A stretch of 64,000 nucleotides of DNA from positions 1 through 64,000 of the forward strand of contig JAFGXL010000001.1 in assembly GCA_016936655.1 (NCBI GenBank), read 5' to 3'. The position numbers were made by a program, and so were the translations under genes. Every line of letters starts with the position of its first letter. Position 1 is the stretch's first letter. The notes under the pieces are model-generated. The model made no database searches and was not told the DNA's origin. It was given only the letters and a program-made list of their open reading frames with translations. The stretch comes from Nitrospirota bacterium (GTDB taxonomy: Bacteria > Nitrospirota > Thermodesulfovibrionia > Thermodesulfovibrionales > Dissulfurispiraceae). Below, one piece after another: positions 1-8,437 of this stretch.

Positions 1-1
1 A

Positions 2-127
2 AGCAAGTTCATACACCGTTTCAGACATATAGAGATGCGAGCTGCTGATATGGGCAAAAAACTGTCAGAGATGAGCCTTAAGGAGATGGATACCCTCTGG
101 AATGAAGCAAAACAGAGGGGTATTTAA
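2..127 (+). CDS. mazG: MazG nucleoside triphosphate pyrophosphohydrolase, C-terminal end (partial)
   Basis: Only the last 41 codons of a gene that begins before the window are present, ending in TAA. The peptide begins SKFIHRFRHIEMRAADMG and carries the LSEMSLKEMDTLWNEAK type of tail seen at the end of MazG, which hydrolyses non-canonical and excess NTPs to NMP and pyrophosphate. The R/F-rich F-I-x-R-F-R segment followed by E-M-S-L-x-E-M-D-x-L-W is the usual MazG ending. The call rests on this tail alone. Confidence 0.8.
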   Translation, partial: SKFIHRFRHIEMRAADMGKKLSEMSLKEMDTLWNEAKQRGI

Positions 128-270
128 TAAAAAAGTGTAATAATTATTATAGGATATTAATTTTTTATTTTTTGTCCAGATTTGCCCGATAATATAAAAA
201 AGCAGCTTTTCACAAAAAACATTTGCCTTAAGTGGTTTGTACTTATATTTTAATCTGAACCGGAGAGCAG

Positions 271-3159
271 ATGAACGAGCTTTGCCAATTTGTATTCAAA
301 AGAAAATCCTACATCGCAGCTCTAGCTATTCTCGTAAGCCTGATTATATCTTTAGGCGGCTATCTATATAGTCAAAATGAAAAAGCCAATATGCGCATAT
401 TAACAGGCAAAGAGCTTGAAGCAATTGCTGAGTTTAAGTCCAGACAGATAACTGACTGGTATCAGGACGAACTTGCTGATGCATCTACCATATCAAAAAA
501 TAGAGTGCTTATTCAGATGGCAAAGCAATTTACCAATACAAGGTCTGAGCATGACAAGATCAATTTAAAAAGCTATCTGAAGCAGATAAAAGAAGAGCAT
601 GATCTGCATGATGTTATATTAACGAATCCTGACGGCACACTACTTGCGTCTGCTAGCGAAGGCATTAAATCTGTTGACAAGGTTTTAGAGTCAGCTGTTG
701 CAAAGGCATTCAGTGAAAAGTCTGTAACAGCCACTGATATATTTATATGCGATATTTATTCTAGTCTTCAGATCGATTTTGTATCGCCACTCTACGAGAC
801 GGGTAAGAATCCTTTTGCTGCGGCTGTCTTTCAGATAAACCCAGAAGATGTGTTATCCCCGATACTTAAGCAATGGCCTGCGCATTACAACACAGCAGAA
901 ACTATGATGGCGCGCAGAGAGAAAGATTCAGCAGTTGTTTTGAGCAGAGTAAAACATTTTAGCGGTGTAGAAAATGATGAAAAAAGTTTTTTGAGGCATA
1001 GAAAATCAGTTGTTGCCAATGCAGCCGTAGGCAAACATGGGCTTTTGGATGTGAATAACTACCGGGGAGAGGATGTGCTTGCATATGCTGCTCCAGTTAA
1101 AGGCACATCCTGGTTTGTTATATCAAGAATTGATAAAAAAGAGATACTCAAAGATCTTAGTTCCAAGGTGTTTTTTACAATGCTTGTCGTCATTTTGCTT
1201 ATAGCTGTTGTTGTGCTCGGGCTGCTCTTCATATACAAGAAGTGGTCTGAGCAGGAGCTTCTGGAGACTGCGATGTTTTACAAAAACCTCTTCGAAAAAC
1301 ATGGCGCTGTAAAGCTGATGCTCGATCCGCAAAATGGAAATATAATTGATGCAAATGACGCTGCTGTCAGATTTTACGGTTGGACCAAAGAAGAACTAAA
1401 GAGTATGAATGTAACCGATATAAATACATTTCCTGAAGATGAGGTTAGGCATCAGATGGATAAGGTTGTAAAACAGCAGCAGATGCATTTTAATTTTAAG
1501 CACAAAAGGGCAGACAATTCTGTGCGCGATGTTGAGGTCTTCAGCAGCCTCATCGTGTCAAAAGGCAAAAATGTGCTTCAGTCGATTATTCATGATGTGA
1601 CTGAAAGAAAAGAGGCAGAAGAAAAACTTACACAGAGCGAAGCAAAGTTTAGGAAGCTCTCGAATGAGTTTCAGGGGCTTTTAAATTCTATACCAGACCG
1701 GATACTACTAATAAATAAGGAGTTTAAAGTGCTCTGGTCGAACAAGGCTGCTGCTGAAACGGCAGACAATTATGGTCAGAATATCGTCGGAGAGTACTGT
1801 TACGGTATATGGCGCAAATTAGATGCTCCATGTGATAATTGCCCGGTAATAAAGAGCTTTTCATCAGCAAAAAAGTCTGAAATTACCAATACTGACAATC
1901 AGGGCAGGACATGGAGAATAGTCGCAGCCCCTCTCTTTGATGAAGACGGCAGTGTCACCAGCGTTATAGAGGTAGCTAGGGATATTACCGATTCATTAAG
2001 AATTGAGGAGCAGCTCAGGCAGGCTCAGAAGCTTGAGGGGCTGGGTCAGCTTGCCGGCGGAATAGCGCATGATTTTAACAATCTGCTCAATGCAGTAATC
2101 GGATATGCGAGTCTGCTTCAGCTGCATATGCCTGAATCAGACTCAAAAAGACATTATGTTGACCAGATAATAGCAGCAGCCATGAGAGGAGCAGCTCTTA
2201 CTCGCCAGATATTGGCTCTGAGCAGAAAACAGCTTCTCGAGATTAAACCTGTAGATGTCAATGAAGTGGTCAAGGGGCTTGAACATATGCTTCGCAGGCT
2301 GGTCAGAGAAGACATAACAATAAAGTACAATCTTCACCATACAGCTATTGTTGTTATGGCAGATGCAGGTCAGATAGGCCAGGTGCTTATTAACCTTGCA
2401 ACAAATGCTGTAGATGCAATGCCGAACGGCGGCAGGCTTCTGATATCAACAGAGCCTTTTTATATGGATGAGCGTTATGTAGAGATGCATGGCTGTGAAA
2501 AAACCGGCAAGTACGCACTGATTACAGTGTCTGATACAGGATCAGGCATCAACGAACAGATAAGAACAAAAATATTCGATCCATTCTTTACAACAAAAGA
2601 TGTGGGCAAAGGAACAGGACTAGGTCTTGCTGTTGTGCATGGGATAGTAAAACAACACAATGGTTATGTAAATGTTTACAGCGAAGAGGGTAAGGGCGCA
2701 ACGTTCAGGATATATCTGCCTATTTCAGAAGCAGAGACTGAAAAGAAATTGCCTGAGCCCCAGCTGAAAGTTGCTGGCGGTACAGAGACAATATTGATAG
2801 CAGAAGATGACGAGACCTTAAGGACGTTGACAGCAACAATACTCTGCCAGTATGGGTATAAAGTGATAGAGGCTGTTGATGGAGCTGATGCAGTAGAAAA
2901 GTTTGCTCAGAAAATAGATGATATAGACTTGGTTATATTTGACGGCATAATGCCCAAAAAGAGCGGAAGGCAGGCATTTGAAGAGGTCAGGAAGATGCGG
3001 TCAGATATAAAAGCCATATTCATTAGCGGTTATTCTGAAGACATATTTGCAAACGACTGGATTGCTGGAGATTCTGTGCTGTTTGTATCAAAGCCGGTAA
3101 AGCCTGATGATCTGTTAAGACATGTGAGGGTAATACTCGACGGCACATCCTGTTCTTAG
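271..3159 (+). CDS. Membrane-bound PAS hybrid sensor histidine kinase with C-terminal receiver
   Basis: A 962-residue hybrid kinase. Membrane segments lie at about residues 14-34 and 301-322 and enclose a periplasmic sensor of about 265 residues that looks Cache-like. Two PAS domains follow at about 335-450 and 465-585; the second contains a Cys-rich stretch (EYCYGIW...APCDNCPV) that could bind a metal or sense redox. The HisKA site is [11 protein letters not shown] with phospho-accepting His about residue 600. The ATPase has an N box ([14 protein letters not shown]) and G boxes ([17 protein letters not shown]). The receiver (ILIAEDD...) has its phospho-Asp about residue 891 in IFDGIMP. The start follows GGAG. 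Internal phosphorelay is expected; the output partner is not visible. Its last codons overlap the convergent rhodanese gene by four bases. Confidence 0.92.
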   Translation: MNELCQFVFKRKSYIAALAILVSLIISLGGYLYSQNEKANMRILTGKELEAIAEFKSRQITDWYQDELADASTISKNRVLIQMAKQFTNTRSEHDKINLKSYLKQIKEEHDLHDVILTNPDGTLLASASEGIKSVDKVLESAVAKAFSEKSVTATDIFICDIYSSLQIDFVSPLYETGKNPFAAAVFQINPEDVLSPILKQWPAHYNTAETMMARREKDSAVVLSRVKHFSGVENDEKSFLRHRKSVVANAAVGKHGLLDVNNYRGEDVLAYAAPVKGTSWFVISRIDKKEILKDLSSKVFFTMLVVILLIAVVVLGLLFIYKKWSEQELLETAMFYKNLFEKHGAVKLMLDPQNGNIIDANDAAVRFYGWTKEELKSMNVTDINTFPEDEVRHQMDKVVKQQQMHFNFKHKRADNSVRDVEVFSSLIVSKGKNVLQSIIHDVTERKEAEEKLTQSEAKFRKLSNEFQGLLNSIPDRILLINKEFKVLWSNKAAAETADNYGQNIVGEYCYGIWRKLDAPCDNCPVIKSFSSAKKSEITNTDNQGRTWRIVAAPLFDEDGSVTSVIEVARDITDSLRIEEQLRQAQKLEGLGQLAGGIAHDFNNLLNAVIGYASLLQLHMPESDSKRHYVDQIIAAAMRGAALTRQILALSRKQLLEIKPVDVNEVVKGLEHMLRRLVREDITIKYNLHHTAIVVMADAGQIGQVLINLATNAVDAMPNGGRLLISTEPFYMDERYVEMHGCEKTGKYALITVSDTGSGINEQIRTKIFDPFFTTKDVGKGTGLGLAVVHGIVKQHNGYVNVYSEEGKGATFRIYLPISEAETEKKLPEPQLKVAGGTETILIAEDDETLRTLTATILCQYGYKVIEAVDGADAVEKFAQKIDDIDLVIFDGIMPKKSGRQAFEEVRKMRSDIKAIFISGYSEDIFANDWIAGDSVLFVSKPVKPDDLLRHVRVILDGTSCS

Positions 3160-3500
3160 GTATTAAGAACTGTTGGATATCCGGCAGTACGCCATGCACC
3201 CCATCCGCCTTTAAGTGCTGAGACATTTGTGAACCCTGATGAAATAAGTTTAGCTGCCGCACGGGCGCTCGTATGCTCATCGCGTCAGGCTCAGTAAAAA
3301 ACTATTCTCTCATCTTTTGTATGCTTTTTTGAATATGCCTCTATTTCGCTATCATTATCCGGGTCTATATGAATTGCGCCTGGTATCTTTAGCTTGCTTG
3401 ATGCAAATGCAGCGGGCTGCCGGACATCAGCAATAGCTGCAGGTTCATTATTCTCGATAATCCTTTTGAGTTCGTCAATTGATATTCTGGGCACATCCAT
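3156..3500 (-). CDS. Rhodanese-like selenoprotein with Sec-x-Sec active site (two in-frame TGA codons)
   Basis: Read conventionally, this minus-strand gene stops after 69 codons at the TGA at 3291-3293. Reading on in the same frame gives another 45 residues to a TAA at 3156-3158, interrupted by one more TGA at 3285-3287. The continued peptide reads U-A-U-R-D-E-H-T-S-A-R-A-A-A-K-L, then LKGGWGAWRTAGYPT, a textbook rhodanese C-terminal half. Relatives carry Y-C-x-C-x-x-E-x-T-S-A-R here, so both TGA codons sit on the two active-site cysteines. The N-terminal half (ISIDEL, IADVRQPAAF, IPGAIHI) is also typical. The total length of 114 residues matches single-domain rhodaneses. A GGAGG Shine-Dalgarno (3506-3510) precedes the ATG. 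A SECIS-like hairpin follows (separate entry). Two independent nonsense mutations at exactly these codons are much less likely than selenocysteine. No selenocysteine machinery lies in the window. Confidence 0.82.
3259..3276 (-). promoter_or_regulatory. Candidate bacterial SECIS hairpin in the rhodanese-like selenoprotein gene
   Basis: On the minus strand GCA-UA-CG pairs with CG-UGC around a six-base AGCGCC loop. That is a three-pair stem, a bulge, a two-pair upper stem and a hexaloop with G in second place. The E. coli fdhF SECIS apex has the same plan (three pairs, bulged U, two pairs, six-base AGGUCU loop). The loop starts 16 bases after the second TGA and 22 bases after the first, inside the range known for bacterial SECIS elements. 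The fold was made by eye, without energy calculation. Confidence 0.6.
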
Positions 3501-3634
3501 ACCTGCCTCCCGGGTGTAAGAAGATAGCTTTTATTAAGTATATCCAGGCAGAGTTTAAAAATATATTAAAATAAGTGTTATGTTTTTTGTTTTTTATATA
3601 GTTTGGTTTTATGTGGCTGGATTCTGGATAAAAA

Positions 3635-3711
3635 TGGTGCCCCCTGCAAGATTCGAACTTGCGGCCCCAGGTTTAGGAAACCTGTGCTCTATCCGACTGA
3701 GCTAAGGGGGC
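3635..3711 (-). tRNA. tRNA-Arg (anticodon CCT)
   Basis: The minus strand folds as a cloverleaf: acceptor GCCCCCT with AGGGGGC, D-arm TAGCTCAG, anticodon stem CAGGT/ACCTG around TTCCTAA (anticodon CCT), and T-arm with GTTCGAATC. The discriminator A is followed by an encoded CCA at 3635-3637. Confidence 0.96.
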
Positions 3712-3776
3712 TCTGAAAATGCGTCAAATATTGTAGCACAAATTAGTGGAAATCATCACGGTTTGCTCTAAAAATG

Positions 3777-4313
3777 TCAGTGGTCTTTAATTTTGGACTC
3801 GTGTCCTTTTCCCATGAAGTATAAAGCGAGTGATACCATCAGTATTCCGGCTCCCAGGTATATAAGGCTCTGCACAGAATCATACTTGAAGTTGACGGCA
3901 TACTTGAAGAAGGTTACGATCAGCGCCATTATGATCACCTTCGCCAGTTTATCTTTAAGCTGGTCAAGGGTGCTTATAACCAGTATCTTGGAAGACTTGT
4001 TATTCCGTTCAGCACGCTCTATCTTGCTTATGAAGAGCTCATAAAGGCCTATGCCGAATATCAGCAATACTGTTGCGATGAGATAGGAATCAATTGCGCT
4101 TATTATATGAGTAAGTGAATCTTTATGAAACGCTTCGTAGGTCTCTTTTGTCTGGAAGGCGTGAAATGCCTCTTCAGCAACAAGATAAACATCATAGCAG
4201 CCTATCGCAACGAGCATGATGGCTGAAAATACGCTCGCTATTACAGCAAAAAATATTACTAATCTCGACTCCCAGATGAGGAATTCGATAATCTGTTCAA
4301 TTTTTTTAATCAT
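3777..4313 (-). CDS. UPF0114 (YqhA-like) integral membrane protein
   Basis: A 178-residue protein beginning [19 protein letters not shown], with hydrophobic segments at about 17-39, 72-92, 122-140 and 150-170. The length, the opening E-x-x-I-E-x-x-x-W-x-S-R and the central [10 protein letters not shown] match the UPF0114/YqhA family, whose function is unknown. An upstream in-frame ATG at 4376 lies inside the tRNA-Pro gene, so the ATG at 4313 preceded by AGGAG (4319-4323) is the start. The gene sits between two tRNAs on the same strand and may be co-transcribed with them. Confidence 0.85.
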   Translation of the reverse strand: MIKKIEQIIEFLIWESRLVIFFAVIASVFSAIMLVAIGCYDVYLVAEEAFHAFQTKETYEAFHKDSLTHIISAIDSYLIATVLLIFGIGLYELFISKIERAERNNKSSKILVISTLDQLKDKLAKVIIMALIVTFFKYAVNFKYDSVQSLIYLGAGILMVSLALYFMGKGHESKIKDH

Positions 4314-4339
4314 ATTGGCTCCTGCTGTTGTTTGTTTGA

Positions 4340-4417
<78 letters not shown>

Positions 4418-4500
4418 AAGTGTATATAATAGCATAAATTCAGGTCTTCATTATAAGAGCTGATAAAATATGGCTATAAGTAAAATTGATGTCTAAATTG

Positions 4501-4530
4501 TTGACAATACAGAGATTATTCGGCTATTTT
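4501..4530 (+). promoter_or_regulatory. Predicted sigma-70 promoter of the tonB operon
   Basis: A perfect -35 TTGACA (4501-4506) is followed after 18 bases by TATTTT (4525-4530). Transcription would start near 4537, leaving a leader of about 150 bases before tonB. Confidence 0.6.
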
Positions 4531-4532
4531 AA

Positions 4533-4636
4533 AACATCAAGAGGCACGAAGCCTCTGTATGTTGTAGAGTTTTTATTAATGCAAATATGAGCCATGAAGG
4601 CTGGTGTTTTGAAGACACAGACTTCGTGGTTTTTTT
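4533..4636 (+). promoter_or_regulatory. Putative transcription attenuator in the tonB leader
   Basis: Hairpin A (4533-4563) pairs AACAT with ATGTT outside and AGAGGC with GCCTCT inside, loop ACGAA. A terminator-like stem pairs CCATGAAG (4592-4599) with CTTCGTGG (4622-4629) and is followed by seven Ts (4630-4636). The bases CACGAAG at 4545-4551, in the tip of hairpin A, are fully complementary to CTTCGTG at 4622-4628, so hairpin A could pair with the terminator's 3' arm and block it. A small AGCC/GGCT stem (4590-4602) also competes. The design looks like a switch; no ligand or known riboswitch class is recognised. Confidence 0.45.
4592..4636 (+). terminator. Terminator-like stem with U-run in the tonB leader
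   Basis: An eight-pair stem CCATGAAG/CTTCGTGG containing one G-T wobble has an internal GTGT/ACAC hairpin in its loop and seven consecutive Ts after it. It lies 55 bases before the tonB start, so it would act inside the leader rather than end an upstream gene on this strand. Confidence 0.5.
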
Positions 4637-4689
4637 ATATTTGATATTCTTAGCAATAATGATTTGTTTAATCATTTTGAGGAAATTTT

Positions 4690-5499
4690 ATGACTTTTTG
4701 TAACAAATACTCATTTTTTGCTTCGGTTTTTCTGCATATAGGTATAGTTCTGACGGCAGTTTTGGTGATGACGCCTCAGAAGTATATAGCAGAAACTCCT
4801 GTGTATGTGGAGCTGGTGAGTGAACAGAATGTTGTTACATATGCAAAGAAGCCTGTAAATATAGTTACTAATAGTATTGCTAAAAAAAATGTTACTTCTG
4901 CTGCTAAGTCTCCTCAGCCTGCTGAAGTGAAAAAGCACAATAGCAATAAACTGTCAGATATTACTGAGCAGCCTGTTTATGAAAAGACCTCCGAGCATTT
5001 GATAAATAAACCTGTATACATGCCAAAGAATGACATGGATTCTTTACAGCAGGCTCCACAGCCCCAGCAAGCTCAAGAAGTTACTGCTCAAAAAAGGGAT
5101 GTTTTTACGAGTAGATTAAATGTAGAGTCCAAGCTTATATCTTCATCTGCTGATACAAGAGTGATTACCGCTTCTGTTGTTGATAGCGCTTCAAAATTTG
5201 CTGCTCCTGCTGAGTTTGAGTTTGGAGCTGCAGGATCACCGACATTTGTGCACCGCGAAGTTCCTGAATATCCATTTCTGGCACGAAGATTGGGGAAAGA
5301 AGGCACAGTAAGATTAAGGCTCAATATAAATGAAAAGGGTGAACTTATAAAAATAGAAGTGGTAGAGCATGCTGGATATGGCTTTACTGAATCTGCCAAG
5401 AATGCTGTCAGAAAATCGAGATTTGCGCCAGCAGTTGTTAATGGGAGCAAAGTCTCTTCAAAGGCTTTGCTTACTGTTAAGTTCAGGCTTACGGATTAG
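4690..5499 (+). CDS. tonB: TonB energy transducer
   Basis: A 269-residue TonB protein that passes proton-motive energy from ExbBD to outer-membrane receptors. One N-terminal membrane anchor (about 8-28) is followed by a long periplasmic linker rich in Lys, Gln and Ala rather than in Pro-Lys repeats. The TonB C-terminal domain (about 185-269) contains VPEYPFLARRLGKEGTVRLR, then KIEVVEHAGY and a final SSKALLTVKFRL strand. GAGG lies ten bases before the ATG. It heads an operon with the receptor at 5628 and presumably serves that receptor and BtuB. No exbB or exbD lies nearby. Confidence 0.93.
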   Translation: MTFCNKYSFFASVFLHIGIVLTAVLVMTPQKYIAETPVYVELVSEQNVVTYAKKPVNIVTNSIAKKNVTSAAKSPQPAEVKKHNSNKLSDITEQPVYEKTSEHLINKPVYMPKNDMDSLQQAPQPQQAQEVTAQKRDVFTSRLNVESKLISSSADTRVITASVVDSASKFAAPAEFEFGAAGSPTFVHREVPEYPFLARRLGKEGTVRLRLNINEKGELIKIEVVEHAGYGFTESAKNAVRKSRFAPAVVNGSKVSSKALLTVKFRLTD

Positions 5500-5513
5500 A
5501 TTTTGCGGAAAGA

Positions 5514-5546
5514 GGCAGGCTGAGCCTTTGGCGAGTCCGGCCTGCC
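5514..5546 (+). repeat. GC-rich hairpin between tonB and the receptor gene
   Basis: GGCAGGC pairs with GCCTGCC, enclosing a smaller GCC-TTT-GGC hairpin. The surrounding 128-base spacer is richer in G and C than its neighbours, and AGGCAGGC recurs at its 3' end. No T-run follows, so it is not a classic terminator. It may set the tonB/receptor expression ratio or be a relic of an interspersed repeat. Confidence 0.4.
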
Positions 5547-5627
5547 CTATTCCGAGGATTAAGCGACAAGCGCTATCCTGCTCTAATTGTAACAAAAGGC
5601 AGGCGCGCTAAAAAAGGATGGGTAGAG

Positions 5628-7868
5628 TTGAAGACTTATATTGTTGCTGCTTTCATGATTCTTTCAGTTTTTTTATGCGCGCGTCTTAATGCAGCTGATG
5701 GGGCTGACATTTTAAAAAGGAGTCAGGATTTAAAGAATTCGGACTCAAAACTCCCTGAGATAGTAGTTACTGAAGAGAGATTGGTGACTCCGACAAAACA
5801 GACTGATGAGACTGTCTACACGGGTAGTGAGATTACACGCAAAGGAATTGATATGCAGGGCTCAAAGGCATCAATCAGCGCGTATGAAGCTATAAGTGTT
5901 CTGCCTGGTCTGAATATTGAGAGCCCAGACAGCAGAGGGCTTGCTGCTGAGCAGCGCAATACGCGATTTAGGGGTGTTAGGGGATTTCTTGGATCAATGA
6001 CAGTTGAGGGTATACCTAATTATGGCGGCAATCCAATGGGACCGAGAGACTATATCTATGATATGGAGAACATGCAGGGTATCGCTGTGTATAAAGGCGC
6101 TGTGCCTGCTGATCTCGGCACTGGTGTTGGTTCACGCGGCGGCGCTCTTGAGCTGAGGCCAAAATGGCCGGAGAAGAAGTTTGGCTTTGATGTTTCACAG
6201 AGTTTTGGATCTTATGACTACAGCAGGACATTTATGAGGCTTGATACAGGAGAGCTTACCAACTCAGGTACAAGGTTCTCAGCATCTTACTCATATACTG
6301 ATGCTGACAAGTGGAGAGGTGCTGGGGAACTTGGTCCAAGACATAATTTTAATATTGCTGCGGTTCAACAGATAGGCAGAAGCGCTGATATTAAAATATG
6401 GGTTAACCACAATGACCTTAAACAGCATCTATACCGTCCGTTGACATATGAAGAGACAACATCACTCAGGCAGAACTACAAAAAAGATTATAACGAGTCA
6501 TTAATAGGGGGCAGGAGCCAGGATATCTACTACTACGATTACAATCGAGGATCGTACAAAAATACTGATATTTTGTCTGTCATAACAATAAAGCCAGCTG
6601 ATGATCTGAAGATTACGATAAAACCATACTTCTCAAAAGAGGAGTCGGAAATATTCGGAGGTGCTGTTTCGAGCGGAGGTATAGTACAGAAGAGGCAGAG
6701 GGACATAGATAGATATGGACTGCTTTCTGAAGTCTCTATTGGCAGAGAAGCCCTTATGTTGAGTGTCGGACATCTTTATGAATCAACAGACATGGTTATA
6801 AATACGCAGAATTACCATCCGTTAACTTTTGCATTTCAGGGCTATGGAATTTATACAGAAAATGACGGCAGAGGAGTTGTACATACGCCTTATATAAAGG
6901 TTGCCGGCAAGACAGGCGCTATTGACTGGCAGACTGGTCTTAAATATTTTTATTACAAAGAACCGTCAAGTAGAGGCTATACATCTCCGGCACCATCTTA
7001 TGCGCTGATTCGGGCAGTTGATCTTGATAGAGACGCAAGGAAGTATGACATCTTTTTGCCCAGTCTCGGATTAAGCTGGTCAGCAAGCGATGCTCTCCAA
7101 CTGCACACAAGCTATGGCAGAAGCAATATAAGGCCATATTCGTATGTTCCTCTGATCAGCCTCTATAACACCAATAGGGCAATATTTCAGGCAAACAGCA
7201 TAACTCTTCAGGATCTTTTTAACGGCTATAAAATGGAGGTGACCGACACCATAGAGGCCGGCGTGCGCTACAGAAACGAAAGTTTTGAGGTCCTGCCTGT
7301 CATATTCTACTCAAAGCACAAAAATTTGCTTACCACTATTTATGACTCCAGAGTAAACCTCAACTATCAGCAGAACATAAGCAAGGCAACAGGGTATGGA
7401 ATTGAGATCGAGACAAATTTGTTTATTGACAAAAATCTCACGATCTTTTTTAATCCCACATACTCTGTAATGCAGTATGATCAGGATCTCACATATCAGG
7501 GAACAACTCTTAATGCCAAAGGAAAGCAGGTTGTGGATACGCCGAAATTGTTTGTCAAAACCGGCTTGATCTACAAAGTTAAAGGCTTTGAAATAGCGCC
7601 TTCAGCGAGGTTTATAGGTTCTCGGTATGGAGATGTTGAGCACAAAGAGAAAATAGGATCATATGCTGTTGCTGACCTGAAAGTAGGATATGAAGTTAAA
7701 AAAATCAAGGCAGTGGAATCTCTGAAGTTTGCGCTCGAATTGAGCAATATTCTCAACAGAAAGTATGTGTCAGTAATAAATGTTTCGGATGACAACAGGG
7801 CAGGAAGCTCGAGCTATTATCAGGGCGCTCCATTTAGTGTAATGTTTACAGCGTCTGCTGAATTTTAG
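5628..7868 (+). CDS. TonB-dependent outer-membrane receptor
   Basis: A 746-residue receptor. A signal peptide (about 1-22, cut near LNA-ADG) precedes a TonB-box-like LPEIVVTEER. The plug domain (about 55-190) contains YEAISVLPGLNIE, RFRGVRGFLGSMTVEGI and GTGVGSRGGALEL. A 22-strand-type barrel ends in aromatic F (MFTASAEF). The start is TTG at 5628 because the nearby ATG at 5618 is out of frame. The plug is closer to iron-siderophore/FecA-type receptors than to the BtuB encoded further down. Linkage to tonB, an FmdE-family protein and a FecBCD-like transporter suggests uptake of a metal chelate or corrinoid; the substrate cannot be read from sequence. Confidence 0.9.
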   Translation: MKTYIVAAFMILSVFLCARLNAADGADILKRSQDLKNSDSKLPEIVVTEERLVTPTKQTDETVYTGSEITRKGIDMQGSKASISAYEAISVLPGLNIESPDSRGLAAEQRNTRFRGVRGFLGSMTVEGIPNYGGNPMGPRDYIYDMENMQGIAVYKGAVPADLGTGVGSRGGALELRPKWPEKKFGFDVSQSFGSYDYSRTFMRLDTGELTNSGTRFSASYSYTDADKWRGAGELGPRHNFNIAAVQQIGRSADIKIWVNHNDLKQHLYRPLTYEETTSLRQNYKKDYNESLIGGRSQDIYYYDYNRGSYKNTDILSVITIKPADDLKITIKPYFSKEESEIFGGAVSSGGIVQKRQRDIDRYGLLSEVSIGREALMLSVGHLYESTDMVINTQNYHPLTFAFQGYGIYTENDGRGVVHTPYIKVAGKTGAIDWQTGLKYFYYKEPSSRGYTSPAPSYALIRAVDLDRDARKYDIFLPSLGLSWSASDALQLHTSYGRSNIRPYSYVPLISLYNTNRAIFQANSITLQDLFNGYKMEVTDTIEAGVRYRNESFEVLPVIFYSKHKNLLTTIYDSRVNLNYQQNISKATGYGIEIETNLFIDKNLTIFFNPTYSVMQYDQDLTYQGTTLNAKGKQVVDTPKLFVKTGLIYKVKGFEIAPSARFIGSRYGDVEHKEKIGSYAVADLKVGYEVKKIKAVESLKFALELSNILNRKYVSVINVSDDNRAGSSSYYQGAPFSVMFTASAEF

Positions 7869-7890
7869 TTATTAAAACGGAGGTGCGGCA

Positions 7891-8433
7891 ATGTGTATGA
7901 CAAAAACAGATTGGGAACGCTGTATTGAATTTCATGGACACATCTGCCCAGGTCTTGCTATCGGATACAGGGTAGCTGAGGCTGCAGCAGTAAAGATGGG
8001 GATCAGGTTTTCTGAAGATGAAGAAATAGTATGTGTTACTGAAAACAATGCATGCGGAGTTGATGCTGTGCAGCTTTTGACAGGTTGTAGTATGGGGAAG
8101 GGAAACCTTGTATACCGTGACACAGGCAAACAGGCATTCAGCTTCTTTAACAGGAAAAATGGAGAAAAGCTGCGTATAGTGATGAAGAGAAGCCTTACTC
8201 AGGCAGGAATGGACAGGGAGTCGAGACAAAAATATATTTTGGACGCCCCTATTGAAGAGCTTTTTGACTTCAAGACACCTGCTTATGATGCTCCTGAGCC
8301 AGCTCGGCTATTCAGTAGTGTATGCTGCGAATCGTGCGGTGAGTTCGCTCCTGAACACAAAATAAGATTTCAGCAGGGTAAAAAGCTTTGTCTCGATTGT
8401 TTCCCATCATACTCAAGAGGGTGGGAGCGTTAA
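7891..8433 (+). CDS. FmdE-family protein with C-terminal zinc ribbon
   Basis: A 180-residue protein with the FmdE core CIEFHGHICPGLAIGYRVA at about residues 9-28, whose His and Cys residues are the conserved metal-binding set. ENNACGVDAVQLLTGC follows at about 51-66. Near the C-terminus a Cys-x-x-Cys pair (SCCESCGEF) and another (LCLDCF) form a zinc ribbon. FmdE proteins were named from methanogen formylmethanofuran dehydrogenase operons, but bacterial members occur without that enzyme and often sit beside metal-uptake transporters, as here. GGAGG precedes the ATG. A metal-handling role with the neighbouring transporter is inferred; the reaction is unknown. Confidence 0.85.
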   Translation: MCMTKTDWERCIEFHGHICPGLAIGYRVAEAAAVKMGIRFSEDEEIVCVTENNACGVDAVQLLTGCSMGKGNLVYRDTGKQAFSFFNRKNGEKLRIVMKRSLTQAGMDRESRQKYILDAPIEELFDFKTPAYDAPEPARLFSSVCCESCGEFAPEHKIRFQQGKKLCLDCFPSYSRGWER

Positions 8434-8437
8434 TAAT

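Noticed and set aside
3023-3280. Minus-strand frame of 85 codons covering the end of the sensor kinase
   Set aside because: It is in a different frame from the rhodanese, has no family likeness and overlaps two supported genes.
3156-3500. Rhodanese-like gene as a pseudogene broken by two nonsense mutations
   Set aside because: Both TGAs replace precisely the active-site cysteines, the rest of the frame is conserved to a normal stop, and a SECIS-like hairpin follows. Decay would not pick only these codons.
7891-8433. FmdE as evidence of methanogenesis or formylmethanofuran dehydrogenase
   Set aside because: No other subunits are present, the surroundings are bacterial envelope and uptake genes, and FmdE-family proteins occur widely in bacteria without that enzyme.
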